From CAZYFH01 sp965249175 (lineage in GTDB: Bacteria > Acidobacteriota > Vicinamibacteria > Vicinamibacterales > UBA8438): a stretch of DNA of 64,000 nucleotides. This document shows positions 7,002 through 15,740 of the stretch, piece by piece. Location: NCBI GenBank assembly GCA_965249175.1, contig OZ252227.1:124001-188000 (forward strand), written 5' to 3'. The notes below the pieces were generated by a model. That model saw only the letters and a program-made list of their open reading frames with translations, made no database searches and was not told the origin of the DNA. The stretch's first letter is position 1. The number at the start of each line of letters is the position of its first letter. The translations under genes were made by a program, and so were the position numbers.

Positions 7002-9419
7002 ATGGCTGACTACAAGCTGATCGGCAAGAACTACACCACGCCCGACATGTTGGCCAAGGTCACAGGGCGGTCGAAGTATGCCGAGGACTTCCGCGCCGAA
7101 GGCATGATCTTCGCGAAGTTGCTCGTCAGCCCGATGCCACACGCCCGGGTTCGCCGCATCAACGCCGACGCGGCGCTCGCGATGCCCGGGGTGCACGGCA
7201 TGCTGACGGCCGACGATTTGCCCGAAGTCGAGGCGCCGGGCGAGGCCAGCCTGACCAACGAGCCCCGGTATGAAGGCGAGCCGATTCTGGCCATCGCCGC
7301 TGACACCGAAGAGCTCGCTGCTGAGGCCATCGAGGCCGTGCAGATCGACTTCGAACCGTTGCCCTTCGTGCTCGACCCGATGGAGAGCCTACGCCCCGGC
7401 GGCCCAAACGGGCGAACCGAGGGCAACACGATGGCCGGGCGTGACCTGATGACCATCAAGTGGGACAACGTCGACTGGGCCGAGTTCGACCGCGGCACGA
7501 TGCCCCTCGGTGGCGAAGTGACCGACGAGTGGGAGGTCGGCGATGTCGAGGCGGGGTTCGCCGAGGCGGATCTCATTCTGGACGAATCAGTTTTCTCTTC
7601 GTCGCTGTCCCATCAGCCGCTCGAGACCCGGACGGCGATGGCCTACTGGCAGAACGGCAAGTGCTATATGCACAACTCGACGCAGAGCACCGCGCGCACT
7701 GAGGGCGGTGTGGCGCGCATGCTCGGCATCGATCCAAAAGATCTCGTGCTGATTGCCGAGTACTGCGGCGGTGGGTTCGGGAGCAAGATCGCCGGTGTGC
7801 TGTCGGATCAGGTGCCGGGACTGCTGTCGCAGAAGATCGGCAGGCCGGTCATGTTGCGCGTGACGCGGCAAGAGGAGAACTTCTTCGGCCGGGCGCGACC
7901 TGGCATCCAGGCCCGGGCAAAGTTCGGGTTCACGAGCGACGGTCGCGTCGTGGCGATCGATCTCATGATGGTGCAGGACGGTGGACCGTACGGGCGATCG
8001 GGCGACTACATGTCGTGCGCCGACCAGGCATCGCTGATGTACATGCCTGCACACATGCGCGTGCGCGGGCTGACCGTCTACACGAACACGCCGCCGCGCG
8101 GCGCGCAGCGGGCGCCGGGTGGCGTGCAGGCCGTCGCGATGTTCGCCCCGATCATCGACAAGGCCGCCAAGCAGCTTGGCGTCGACCGGCTCGAGATCGT
8201 TCGGCTCAACGCTCCGGAGGGACAGGCCACGTTCGGTCGGCCGCGCCAGGGCGTGCAGGGCAATGTTTCGAGCGCCTTCGTGAAAGAAGCGGTCGACAAG
8301 GCCCGGGAGGAGTTCGATTGGGCCGGGATGCAGGCGCGGAGCAAGCAGCGCAACGGCACCAAGGTGACCGGTGTCGGCGTCGCGCTCAGCTCGTACTCTG
8401 CCGGCACGTCGGGCGTGGACGGGCTGCTCGTCATCCGTCCGGACGGCAAGGTGCAGATTCACAATGGTGCCGGCAACCTCGGCACCGAGTCGTTCTCCGA
8501 TACCTCCCGCCCGGCGATGGAAGCGCTCGATACGCCATGGGAGGAGGCCGAGGTCGTCTGGGGCGACACGAGCAAGCACTTGCCCTGGAGTGCCGTGCAG
8601 GCCGGCAGCATGACGACCCACGCGCACACCCGCTCGAACTGGGCGGCTGGGCTCGAGGCGAAGAAGTTCCTCCAGGAGATCGCGGCTGACCGGTTCGGTG
8701 GGTCACCCGACGGTTTCCAGGTGGCGAACGGTCGAGTCTTCCGAGGCGGACAGAGCATGACCTTCGGCCAGGCCGCCGAGCGCGCCATCGAGATGGGTGG
8801 CAAATACGACGGTCACGTGTTGCCCGAGGACATCAACGAGATGACGACCCGTTCGGCCACCGCGCTGGCCGGCCGCGGTTTGGTCGTCGCCGTCAAGGAC
8901 AACTTCGAGACCGGCGGACGCAACATGTCCTATGTCATTGGCTTCGCCGAGGTCGAGGTGGACACGGAGACTGGGGCGGTCCATTTGAAGGACTACAAGG
9001 CGGCGTCCGATGCCGGGACGATCCTGCACCCGCGGAGTTTTGCCGCGCAGCTGCACGGGGGCGGCATCCAGGGCTTCGGTGTTGCGCTCGGTCAGAAGTG
9101 GGTCATGGATCCGAAGTGGGGCCTGCACATGGCGAAGCGGTTCTACTCGAACCGGCCGCCGACGATTCTCGACGTACCGAACGAACGAGAGATGGCGTGG
9201 TCCGCGCCGGACTTGCCGGATCCCTTCAACCCGGTCGGCAGCAAGGGTATTGGCGAGGCGCCGGTCGGTGCGGGCGCGGGTGCCGTGCTCAACGCAATTA
9301 CCGATGCGCTGGGCGACGACGTCTACTTCAATCGTTCACCCATCATGCGGGACATGATCCTGACCAAGCTCAACCCCGAGCTTGAAGAGGCTCACAACCC
9401 GCTCACGACGCACGTCTAG
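7002..9419 (+). CDS. Molybdopterin-binding large subunit of Mo hydroxylase
   Basis: Catalytic subunit (805 aa) of a xanthine dehydrogenase/aldehyde oxidoreductase-like enzyme. It has the N-terminal alpha/beta hammerhead (TTPDMLAKVTGRSKYAEDF), then two molybdopterin domains. GGGFGSK (~250) and PPRGAQRAPGG (~365) bind cofactor, and GIGEAPVGAG near residue 750 holds the base-catalyst Glu. The CO-dehydrogenase active-site loop AYRCSFR is absent, so this is not a form I CO dehydrogenase. Substrate cannot be read from sequence; an aldehyde or aromatic/heterocyclic compound is likely. No signal of its own; it should be carried out with the Tat subunit. Confidence 0.92.
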   Translation: MADYKLIGKNYTTPDMLAKVTGRSKYAEDFRAEGMIFAKLLVSPMPHARVRRINADAALAMPGVHGMLTADDLPEVEAPGEASLTNEPRYEGEPILAIAADTEELAAEAIEAVQIDFEPLPFVLDPMESLRPGGPNGRTEGNTMAGRDLMTIKWDNVDWAEFDRGTMPLGGEVTDEWEVGDVEAGFAEADLILDESVFSSSLSHQPLETRTAMAYWQNGKCYMHNSTQSTARTEGGVARMLGIDPKDLVLIAEYCGGGFGSKIAGVLSDQVPGLLSQKIGRPVMLRVTRQEENFFGRARPGIQARAKFGFTSDGRVVAIDLMMVQDGGPYGRSGDYMSCADQASLMYMPAHMRVRGLTVYTNTPPRGAQRAPGGVQAVAMFAPIIDKAAKQLGVDRLEIVRLNAPEGQATFGRPRQGVQGNVSSAFVKEAVDKAREEFDWAGMQARSKQRNGTKVTGVGVALSSYSAGTSGVDGLLVIRPDGKVQIHNGAGNLGTESFSDTSRPAMEALDTPWEEAEVVWGDTSKHLPWSAVQAGSMTTHAHTRSNWAAGLEAKKFLQEIAADRFGGSPDGFQVANGRVFRGGQSMTFGQAAERAIEMGGKYDGHVLPEDINEMTTRSATALAGRGLVVAVKDNFETGGRNMSYVIGFAEVEVDTETGAVHLKDYKAASDAGTILHPRSFAAQLHGGGIQGFGVALGQKWVMDPKWGLHMAKRFYSNRPPTILDVPNEREMAWSAPDLPDPFNPVGSKGIGEAPVGAGAGAVLNAITDALGDDVYFNRSPIMRDMILTKLNPELEEAHNPLTTHV

Positions 9420-9451
9420 CGCCACACAGGGATGGTAGAGGAGAAGAACCA

Positions 9452-10453
9452 ATGGCCGTGATTCGCGACAAGATGCCGGCATTCCAGCTCTTCCAGCCTG
9501 CCAGTACGGAGGAGGCGCTGGGGGTGCTCGATCGATACGGGTCCGACGCGTGGGTGCTAGCGGGTGGGCTCGATAGCTGGGACTGGTTCAAGGATCGTGT
9601 CAAGAAGCCAGAAGCGGTTGTCGATCTCGGTGGCATCGCGTCATTGCGGGAGATTCGCTCCGCTGGCGATGGACTGGCGATCGGCGCGATGGCCACGCTT
9701 CGCGAGGTGATCGCGCACGCTGACGTGTCGGGCCAGTACAGCTTGCTGGCGGATGCCGCCGCGCTCGCCGCGTCACCACAGATCCGCAATCAGGGCACCA
9801 TCGGCGGCAACGTCGGGCAGGACACGCGGTGCTGGTACTACCGGGACGGGTGGAGCTGTTATAGGGCCGGCGGTAACATCTGCTACGCCGACACGCCGAC
9901 CGCGATGAACCGGGAGCACGCCATCCTAGGCGCGAGCCGTTGCGTGGCCGTCAACCCGTCGGACACGGCGCCGGCGCTCGTCGCGCTCGATGCCGAGATG
10001 GTCATACAGAACGGGGGCGGCGAGCGGGTCATTGCAGCCCAGGACTTCTTCATCGGACCTGCGATCGACATCGAACGGATGACCGCGCTGCAGCCGGGCG
10101 ACATCCTGACGGCGATTCGCGTTCCGTCGACATGGGCCGGGGCTCGCTTCTACTTCGAGAAGAGCCGCGACCGCGCCGTGTGGGACTTCCCGCTGGCGAA
10201 CGTGGCCTCCGCCGCCAAGATCAGCAACGGCGTGATCGAGGACATTCGTATCGTGGCCAACGGCGTTGCTCCGTATCCCGTGCGGTTTACCGCCGCCGAG
10301 GACGCGGTGCGCGGGCAGCAGGTCAACGAGGAGACCGCGCAGGAAGCGGCCGACATCGCTATCCGGGGCGTGGCACCGCTCGCTCACAATGGCTATAAGG
10401 TGTCGCTCCTACGCAGTCTGGTAAAACGGTCCGTGCGCGGCGCCGAGGCGTAG
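9452..10453 (+). CDS. FAD subunit with extra 4Fe-4S site
   Basis: Medium subunit (333 aa) of the same enzyme, with a CO-dehydrogenase-type FAD domain: VLAGGLDSW and NQGTIGGNVGQ are the two flavin motifs. Between them and the C-terminal domain is a Cys-rich insert (RCWYYR, WSCYR, NICYAD, SRCVAV). Four cysteines in this arrangement bind an additional [4Fe-4S] cluster in PaoB and 4-hydroxybenzoyl-CoA reductase HcrB. That insert favours an electron route from FAD outward. Its stop codon is directly followed by the ATG of the cytochrome gene, so the two are co-transcribed. Confidence 0.9.
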   Translation: MAVIRDKMPAFQLFQPASTEEALGVLDRYGSDAWVLAGGLDSWDWFKDRVKKPEAVVDLGGIASLREIRSAGDGLAIGAMATLREVIAHADVSGQYSLLADAAALAASPQIRNQGTIGGNVGQDTRCWYYRDGWSCYRAGGNICYADTPTAMNREHAILGASRCVAVNPSDTAPALVALDAEMVIQNGGGERVIAAQDFFIGPAIDIERMTALQPGDILTAIRVPSTWAGARFYFEKSRDRAVWDFPLANVASAAKISNGVIEDIRIVANGVAPYPVRFTAAEDAVRGQQVNEETAQEAADIAIRGVAPLAHNGYKVSLLRSLVKRSVRGAEA

Positions 10454-11287
10454 ATGGACTTCCTTCAGTGGGGCACCAACCCCTGGGGTCAGGAGATCCT
10501 GATCCGGGTTGGTTGGGATCTCCTCTACCTGTCGTTCTGGGCCGGCGTCGCCTTCATCGTGCTGCATCTCGCGTACGCGGCGGTGTGGGTGCCGAGGCTC
10601 GCGAAGGCCGCCGGCGGTGGGGGCGATGCCGACGCCGCCGGTGTGCCGGCCAAGATCGAGCGGCACACGTTGTCCGCACGGCTCTTCCACTGGGTCATGG
10701 CGGCCTCGATGCTCGTGCTGCTGGTCACCGGGTTCTTTCCGATTATCGGCATCCAGTTCGCCTGGGTGACCATCCACTGGATCGCGGGTGTCGTCCTTAC
10801 AATCTCGATCGTCTACCACATCGTTCACGCGACGTTCTTCCTCGATTTCTGGTCCATCTGGATTCTGCCCAGCGATCTGGCTGAGGCGGCCAAGCGAGTC
10901 AAGCGCCAGTTCGGACAGGCTGTTGCGGACGTGCCGAAGCACGGGAAGTACCCGCTCGACCACAAGCTGTATCACACGGCGGTCATGCTGGCCGGTTTGG
11001 CCGTCATCGGGACCGGGATCGTGATGATGTTCCGGATCGAGAACGCGTTGCTGGCGCGGAATGCCTACCTGCTCGAAGAAGAAACATGGGGCCTCATGTA
11101 TGTGCTGCATGGTTTGGGCGCCGTGCTCTTTGTCGGGCTGACCCTGACCCACATCTACTTCGCCGTGCGGCCTGACAAGCTCTGGATGACGAAGTCGATG
11201 ATCTTCGGGTCGGTCAATCGCGAGCAGTATCTGGCGCATCACGACCCGAAGCGCTGGGTCGTCTCCCAGGATTCCACCAAGAGCTGA
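10454..11287 (+). CDS. Membrane b-type cytochrome partner of Mo hydroxylase
   Basis: A 277-aa integral membrane protein with about five helices and a short linker at residues ~50-65. Histidines sit in or near helices (LFHWVMAAS, TIHWIAG, YHIVHATFF, YHTAVML, LHGLGAV, LTHIYFA), as in formate-dehydrogenase gamma/cytochrome b561-like diheme proteins. It follows the FAD subunit with no gap. The likely role is to accept electrons from the periplasmic hydroxylase and reduce quinone. This gene in the operon is the main difference from soluble PaoABC systems. Confidence 0.82.
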   Translation: MDFLQWGTNPWGQEILIRVGWDLLYLSFWAGVAFIVLHLAYAAVWVPRLAKAAGGGGDADAAGVPAKIERHTLSARLFHWVMAASMLVLLVTGFFPIIGIQFAWVTIHWIAGVVLTISIVYHIVHATFFLDFWSIWILPSDLAEAAKRVKRQFGQAVADVPKHGKYPLDHKLYHTAVMLAGLAVIGTGIVMMFRIENALLARNAYLLEEETWGLMYVLHGLGAVLFVGLTLTHIYFAVRPDKLWMTKSMIFGSVNREQYLAHHDPKRWVVSQDSTKS

Positions 11288-11359
11288 CTCGGCGTCGCGC
11301 GGCCTAGCGTGTAGACGTCTGGCAAGCGACAGCTCGAGCCACACAGCAGCTGAATCACC

Positions 11360-11794
11360 GTGTCCAAGACCGCCGCAGAAGCGCTGCAGGAGCGTATCAA
11401 CATCATCGAAGAGACCTACGAGTATTGCCTCTCGTACGCCGCCAAGGGTGTCGGCATCCAAACGGCGTCCCGCGATGACCACGGTGTTCGCGAGAGCCTG
11501 CAAAAAGAAGAGCTGGCGCTTCCGGGGCTCGCCGACGTGTTTGCGCGGCTGGTCGAGGAGCGCGGCGTGTCCACGCCGGAGCGGTATCACGCCTTCATCG
11601 ACGTGCTGCGGCGGGACGCCAGCGACGCGCTGGCGGCCATTCGCCTCGTGGTGGCGCAGTCGGGCATCACGTCGCAGATGATCGACAATCTGAACGGCCT
11701 CATCCACTTGCGCGCGCTGCTGACTGACGCCTTCCTGATCGACGAGATCCTTCGCCCCGACGCCGAACAGCCGCCTCGTGCGGCAAGCAGCTAG
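11360..11794 (+). CDS. Hypothetical helical protein, 144 aa
   Basis: A soluble, helix-rich acidic protein starting GTG 11360 (MSKTAAEALQERINIIEETYEY). No signal peptide, membrane helix or motif is recognised. It sits 72 bp after the Mo-hydroxylase cytochrome on the same strand and could be a maturation or accessory factor of that operon, which is inference from position only. Its stop codon lies inside the first copy of a 33-bp tandem repeat. Confidence 0.6.
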   Translation: MSKTAAEALQERINIIEETYEYCLSYAAKGVGIQTASRDDHGVRESLQKEELALPGLADVFARLVEERGVSTPERYHAFIDVLRRDASDALAAIRLVVAQSGITSQMIDNLNGLIHLRALLTDAFLIDEILRPDAEQPPRAASS

Positions 11795-11878
11795 CTGACA
11801 CGGCCGCGCCGGCGGGCAGCTAGCTAGCTGACACGGCCGCGCCGGCGGGCAGCTAGCTAGCTGACACGGCCGAGCCGC
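11789..11878. repeat. 33-bp tandem repeat, about three copies
   Basis: Three head-to-tail copies of a unit containing AGCTAGCTAGCTGACACGGC followed by CGCGCCGGCGGGC. The first copy is 4 bp shorter and the last is truncated with one change (GAGCC for GCGCC). Each copy carries a palindromic AGCTAGCTAGCT core. The array begins within the stop of the upstream gene. Period and copy number suit slippage rather than CRISPR, because no spacers exist. Confidence 0.9.
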
Positions 11879-11895
11879 TACTTCGCGACTGAGCT

Positions 11896-11913
11896 ACCCG
11901 CCATTCGGCGGGT
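11896..11913 (+). terminator. Possible hairpin terminator
   Basis: ACCCGCC-ATTC-GGCGGGT forms a perfect 7-bp stem with a 4-nt loop between the hypothetical gene and the DoxX gene. It lacks a strong T-run. Confidence 0.4.
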
Positions 11914-11989
11914 GCATTCCGGCGTGAACGATGGCACAATATGTGCCGTGCGAACCTCTCCACGCCTACTATCCCTAGGGGTTGTCTAG

Positions 11990-12451
11990 GTGCGCGGCGT
12001 CGGGCTGCTGCTTCTCCGCGTCGTGGTCGGTGGCGCCTTCGTCCTTCACGGACTGCCGAAGCTCTGGCCGATCCTGGGAGGGAGCCCACAAGCAACGGCC
12101 GCCGTGTTCGAAGCCGCCGGGCTGGTCCCAGCCTATCCGGTCACGGTGGGGATCGGCATCGTCGAGCTGCTCGCCGGCATCTTGCTGATTGGCGGCGCCT
12201 ACACGAATTGGATTGCCGTCCTCCTGTCGGTGTCCACCGTGGCGACCGGCTGGAAGCTCCACGCACCAGCCGCGCTGGGGGTGTTGCCGCAAGGGAGCTG
12301 GGCGAGCATCGAGCTCGATGTCGTGCTCCTCGGCGCGCTGATCTGCCTGCTGTTGGCCGGGCCGGGCGCCCTCTCGGTCGATGCACGCCGCCGGCGCGTG
12401 GCCGAGACCGAGGCGTTGGGGCGCGCGCGGTTGCATGCGCGGCGCACGTGA
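11990..12451 (+). CDS. DoxX-family membrane protein
   Basis: A 153-aa protein with four hydrophobic helices: VGLLLLRVVVGGAFVLHGL, VGIGIVELLAGILLIGG, WIAVLLSVSTVATG and IELDVVLLGALICLLLAG. The LRVVVGGAFVLHGLPKL start and the FEAAGL segment are DoxX hallmarks. Start GTG 11990. These quinone/redox-associated membrane proteins often neighbour oxidoreductases, here an SDR gene 18 bp downstream. The specific substrate is unknown. Confidence 0.85.
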   Translation: MRGVGLLLLRVVVGGAFVLHGLPKLWPILGGSPQATAAVFEAAGLVPAYPVTVGIGIVELLAGILLIGGAYTNWIAVLLSVSTVATGWKLHAPAALGVLPQGSWASIELDVVLLGALICLLLAGPGALSVDARRRRVAETEALGRARLHARRT

Positions 12452-12468
12452 GCGTCTTAGCGTCCCTC

Positions 12469-13209
12469 ATGAACCTCACCGGCAAGGTCGCGCTGATCAC
12501 TGGTGCCCGACGGATCGGCGGAGCGGTCGCGGCAGAGTTGGCGCGTCTCGGTGCCGACGTCGGCCTGTCCTACAACCGTTCGCAGGCTGAGGCCGAGCGG
12601 GCGGCCGACGTGGTGCATGCGTGTGGCCGGCGCGCGACGGTCATCCATGCGGACCTCGCGCGCTCGGAGGACTGTCGACGGCTGGTCGACTCGACCGTCG
12701 CGGGGCTGGGTCGGCTCGACGTTCTGGTCAACATGGCGTCGACCTACAGGGTCACGCCGTTCGACGACCTCACCGTGACTGACTGGCAGCAGGTCATCGC
12801 GGTCGACCTCACGAGCGCGTTCCTCTGCGCGCAGGCGTCGGTGCCGCACTTGCGGCAGGCGGGGGGGGGACGGATCATCAATTTCTCGGATTGGGTGGCG
12901 GCGTCGCGCCGCCCGCGCTACGTGGGCTACCTGCCGTACTATGTCGCCAAGACGGCTATCATCGGCTTGACCGAGGCCCTGGCGCTGGAGCTGGCTGGGG
13001 ACGGCATTCTGGTCAATGCAGTCGCGCCGGGGCCCATCCTCCCCCCCGACGACCTGGACGCGGACGCGAAGCGGCGAGTCGAGCAGGAGACGCCGTTGGG
13101 TCGGTGGGGCGGTTCGGAGGAGATTGTCAAGGCGGTCGTCGGGCTCATCGGGTCAGAGTTCATCACCGGTGAGACGATCCGCGTGGACGGGGGTCGTCAT
13201 GTGCGGTAG
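12469..13209 (+). CDS. SDR-family oxidoreductase
   Basis: A 246-aa classical short-chain dehydrogenase. The Rossmann motif is TGARRIGGAVA (residues ~11-21), the usual NNAG is NMAS, and the active site reads NFSDW with YYVAK (Tyr and Lys). GETIRVDGGRHVR closes the protein. An ATG at 12469 fits the family start (MNLTGKVALITG). The closest general type is 3-oxoacyl-ACP reductase/pteridine reductase-like; substrate is not predictable. It is followed 3 bp later by a cupin gene, so the pair is likely co-transcribed. Confidence 0.85.
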   Translation: MNLTGKVALITGARRIGGAVAAELARLGADVGLSYNRSQAEAERAADVVHACGRRATVIHADLARSEDCRRLVDSTVAGLGRLDVLVNMASTYRVTPFDDLTVTDWQQVIAVDLTSAFLCAQASVPHLRQAGGGRIINFSDWVAASRRPRYVGYLPYYVAKTAIIGLTEALALELAGDGILVNAVAPGPILPPDDLDADAKRRVEQETPLGRWGGSEEIVKAVVGLIGSEFITGETIRVDGGRHVR

Positions 13210-13212
13210 CCA

Positions 13213-13578
13213 ATGCCGACGTTGATCGAACGTCCGACCGTCATCGCGGCGGCCGGTACGAAACCAAAGCGGATCGAGGAGTTCGCGGGCCGGGTGAACA
13301 GCGGCCATGGCGACGTCAGCGTGGCGCGCATGGTCTCGCCGCAAGGATGGCGCGAACCAGGGCAGTGTCCGCGCTTCGAAGAGATCACCCTCGTCCTTCG
13401 CGGCATGCTCCGTGTGGAGCACGATGACGGCCAGATCGACGTGCGCGCTGGTCAGGCGGTCGTGGCGAAGCCCGGGGAGTGGGTGCGCTATAGCACGCCT
13501 GAACCTGATGGCGCCGAGTACGTGGCGGTGTGTCTGCCCGCCTTCTCACCGGATACGGTGGACCGGGACCTAACCTAG
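13213..13578 (+). CDS. Cupin-domain protein
   Basis: A 121-aa single-domain beta-barrel protein. EEITLVLRGMLRVEHDDG and VRAGQAVVAKPGEWVRY correspond to the two cupin motifs; the residues that usually bind metal are only partly conserved. It starts 3 bp after the SDR stop. Possible roles are binding or isomerising a small molecule made by the SDR. Its TAG stop begins the 25-bp hairpin repeat. Confidence 0.75.
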   Translation: MPTLIERPTVIAAAGTKPKRIEEFAGRVNSGHGDVSVARMVSPQGWREPGQCPRFEEITLVLRGMLRVEHDDGQIDVRAGQAVVAKPGEWVRYSTPEPDGAEYVAVCLPAFSPDTVDRDLT

Positions 13579-13600
13579 ACGGGGCTTCGCCCCGAACCCC
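13576..13600 (+). repeat. Hairpin repeat, copy 1 (terminator-like)
   Basis: Contains GGGGCTTCGCCCC, a 5-bp GC stem with a TTC loop, followed by GAACCCC. The 25 bases are an exact reverse complement of 60535-60559. Each copy lies just past the stop codon of a gene (the cupin here, the DUF6958-like gene there), which suggests a recurrent transcription terminator or dispersed hairpin element. Confidence 0.75.
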
Positions 13601-13676
13601 ACGCAGGCGCTCCGCGGGGACCCCGAGAGCCCCACTCCGCGCCCGCGAGGCGCGCCGTGCGCGCCTTGTTGTGCGG

Positions 13677-14858
13677 TCAGGTCAAGAGCGTTTCCATCGC
13701 ATCGAGCGCGCCTTCCAGCTCGGCACGGTCCCTCGAGAAGCACAAGCGCACGTAGGGCTCGCCGCAGGCGCCGAACTCGACACCAGGAATACAGCCGACG
13801 TTGGCTCGAGTGATGAGGTGCTCGGCCATCGCCCATGAGCGAGACCCACCCGGCGGAGCCCCGTCCGGCGGCTCCCACTCGTCGGCGATGCGCGGGAACG
13901 CGTAAAACGCGCCCTTCGGCGGCTCACCCACGAACACGCCTCCCATCCCCCTCAGCCGGTCGTACACATAATCGCGCCGTGCGCGAAGCTCGGCGCGGAA
14001 GGTGTCGAGCCACACCGGTGACGCCTCGAGTCCTCCGATGCCACCGCACTGGATCACGGAGCTGACGTTGCTGGCCGTGTATCCAATCAGCTTGTCGACC
14101 CGCGCTTGCACGGCCGGGTCGCGGACGGCGAGGTAGCCGAGGCGGAGACCCGTCATGGCGAACGACTTGCTGAAGGTGTAGATGGGTAGCACCCGGTCAA
14201 ACATGTCCGGCAACGACGCGATGCTGACGTGCGCTGTATCGTCGTAGACGATGTCCTCGTACGCCTCGTCGGAGATCACCCAGAGGTCGTGCGCTGCCGC
14301 AAGGGCGGCGATCCGCTCGAGGTCCGCCCGCGTGAGCACGCCGCCGGTCGGGTTGTGCGGCGAGTTGAGAAACACCGCGCGCGTACGAGTGGTGATCTTC
14401 GAGCCCAGCTCGTCGAGGTCGTATCGCCAGTCGAGCGATGGGTGGAGCGGGCACGCGACCGGCGTTGCGCCGGTCGAGATGATGTGACCGGGGGTCGACG
14501 ACCAGACGGGATCGGGGAGGATGATCTCGTCGCCCGGTTCGAGGATCGCGTGGGCCGCGACGTACAGGGCGTGCATGCCTCCGGCCGTGACGAACACCTG
14601 TTCCGGTCGCTCAACGGGGATGCCGTTCGTGTCGCGGAGCTTCGCCGCGAGCAGTTGCCGAAGTCGGGGCATGCCGGCAGTCTGGACGTAGTGTGTCTGA
14701 TTGTCATCGAGTGCTCGTCGCATCGCTGTCGTGACCGCGCTCGGTGTCTCGAAGCTGACGTCGCCCTGGTCGAGCCGGTACGCGTGAGCCCGCCCGAACA
14801 TCATGTCGCGGATCCTGATCACGCCGGACGTCGGCACCGCATCGAGATAGTGAGTCAC
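13677..14858 (-). CDS. PLP-dependent aminotransferase, class I/II
   Basis: A 393-aa fold-type I aminotransferase. Motifs include SPHNPTGGVLTRADLE, SDEAYEDIVYDD (PLP-ring Asp and Tyr), TFSKSFAMTGLRLGY (Schiff-base Lys near residue 230) and a C-terminal arginine motif PYVRLCFS. Length is normal for aspartate/alanine-type enzymes. It starts 6 bp after the MTHFR-like gene, forming the last gene of a three-gene minus-strand operon. Substrate amino acid not predictable. Confidence 0.9.
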   Translation of the reverse strand: MTHYLDAVPTSGVIRIRDMMFGRAHAYRLDQGDVSFETPSAVTTAMRRALDDNQTHYVQTAGMPRLRQLLAAKLRDTNGIPVERPEQVFVTAGGMHALYVAAHAILEPGDEIILPDPVWSSTPGHIISTGATPVACPLHPSLDWRYDLDELGSKITTRTRAVFLNSPHNPTGGVLTRADLERIAALAAAHDLWVISDEAYEDIVYDDTAHVSIASLPDMFDRVLPIYTFSKSFAMTGLRLGYLAVRDPAVQARVDKLIGYTASNVSSVIQCGGIGGLEASPVWLDTFRAELRARRDYVYDRLRGMGGVFVGEPPKGAFYAFPRIADEWEPPDGAPPGGSRSWAMAEHLITRANVGCIPGVEFGACGEPYVRLCFSRDRAELEGALDAMETLLT

Positions 14859-14864
14859 GATGGC

Positions 14865-15719
14865 CTAGTCACCCTCCGTTTCCACGAGATCGAGGATCGT
14901 GCGCATCGCCGCGGCTGCGGTGTTCACCGGCAGGTTGCTGATGTAGACATGTCGCACCCCGAGCCGCCGGAGGGCACGGATGGAGCGGGCACAGATCGTC
15001 GCCGGCGTGGCGCCGCTGGCGAACTCCCGAGCGATCGCGTCCGCCGGTACGGGGAGAAACCGGCGCAGGGTCGCCAGCGTGCGCAGGTTGTCGCTGCGGT
15101 AGAAGAAGACGCCGAAGACGGCGGGCATCGCCAAGCGTCGCCTGACGGCCTCGTTCATGAAGCGATCGACCGCGACCGCGTCATGGTGCGAGACGATCTG
15201 CGTCAGGTAGAAGTCAGCCGACACGTCCGCGTCGAGTAGATATCCGACTTGCGCCGCGGGGTTCGCGTGCGGATTGGCCCACCCGCCGAGACACAGGTCC
15301 GGCAGCCGGCTGCGGATCCGCTGACGCAGTTCCCAGCCATGGGCGACCGAACGCGGCGGGCCCACCGACCGGTCGCCGCCGAGGACGACGAGCGAGCGAA
15401 AGCCATGCTCCCAGGCACGGTCCGCGTAGGCGAGGCAATGCGGCAAGGGGTGCTTGGAGGTCAGGAAGGGCACGACGTGGTCGCGGGGCGCGTCGTCGCC
15501 GAGATTGGCGACGAGGTGGCGGAGGTTGTCCTCCTCGCGCGTGCCGACGGCGCCGTCCGTGAGGAAGGCGTACGTGCCCTGGCGCGTGAGGCCGCGCACG
15601 GCATGATAGGTGTCGATCCACGCCTCCATGCCGGCGGTTGGGCTCAGTCCGGCGCGCGGCGGTCTGAGCTCCGCCGCCAAGATGGAATCGCTGGCCCTGA
15701 GGGCAGCGGGCAGGTGCAC
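14865..15719 (-). CDS. Methylenetetrahydrofolate reductase-like protein
   Basis: A 284-aa TIM-barrel protein resembling MetF. AAELRPPRAGLSP replaces the usual N-terminal Glu/Pro motif, LVVLGGDRSVGPP corresponds to the GDPP strand region, and FYLTQIVSHHD to the FFTQ-x-x-FD folate/flavin motif. The match is loose, so the true substrate may differ. It sits between a DPP IV gene (21 bp upstream) and an aminotransferase (6 bp downstream) on the same strand, which could indicate a methionine-related or C1 function. Confidence 0.65.
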   Translation of the reverse strand: MHLPAALRASDSILAAELRPPRAGLSPTAGMEAWIDTYHAVRGLTRQGTYAFLTDGAVGTREEDNLRHLVANLGDDAPRDHVVPFLTSKHPLPHCLAYADRAWEHGFRSLVVLGGDRSVGPPRSVAHGWELRQRIRSRLPDLCLGGWANPHANPAAQVGYLLDADVSADFYLTQIVSHHDAVAVDRFMNEAVRRRLAMPAVFGVFFYRSDNLRTLATLRRFLPVPADAIAREFASGATPATICARSIRALRRLGVRHVYISNLPVNTAAAAMRTILDLVETEGD

Positions 15720-15740
15720 AGATTTGCGCCAGGTACTAGC

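Noticed and set aside
10409..11707. 432-aa open frame on the minus strand opposite the cytochrome and FAD genes
   Set aside because: It is antisense to clearly conserved genes, is rich in His/Arg/Asp as typical for shadows of GC-rich coding DNA, and shows no family motif.
11789..11878. Possible CRISPR array
   Set aside because: Repeats are directly adjacent without unique spacers, so it is a simple tandem repeat.
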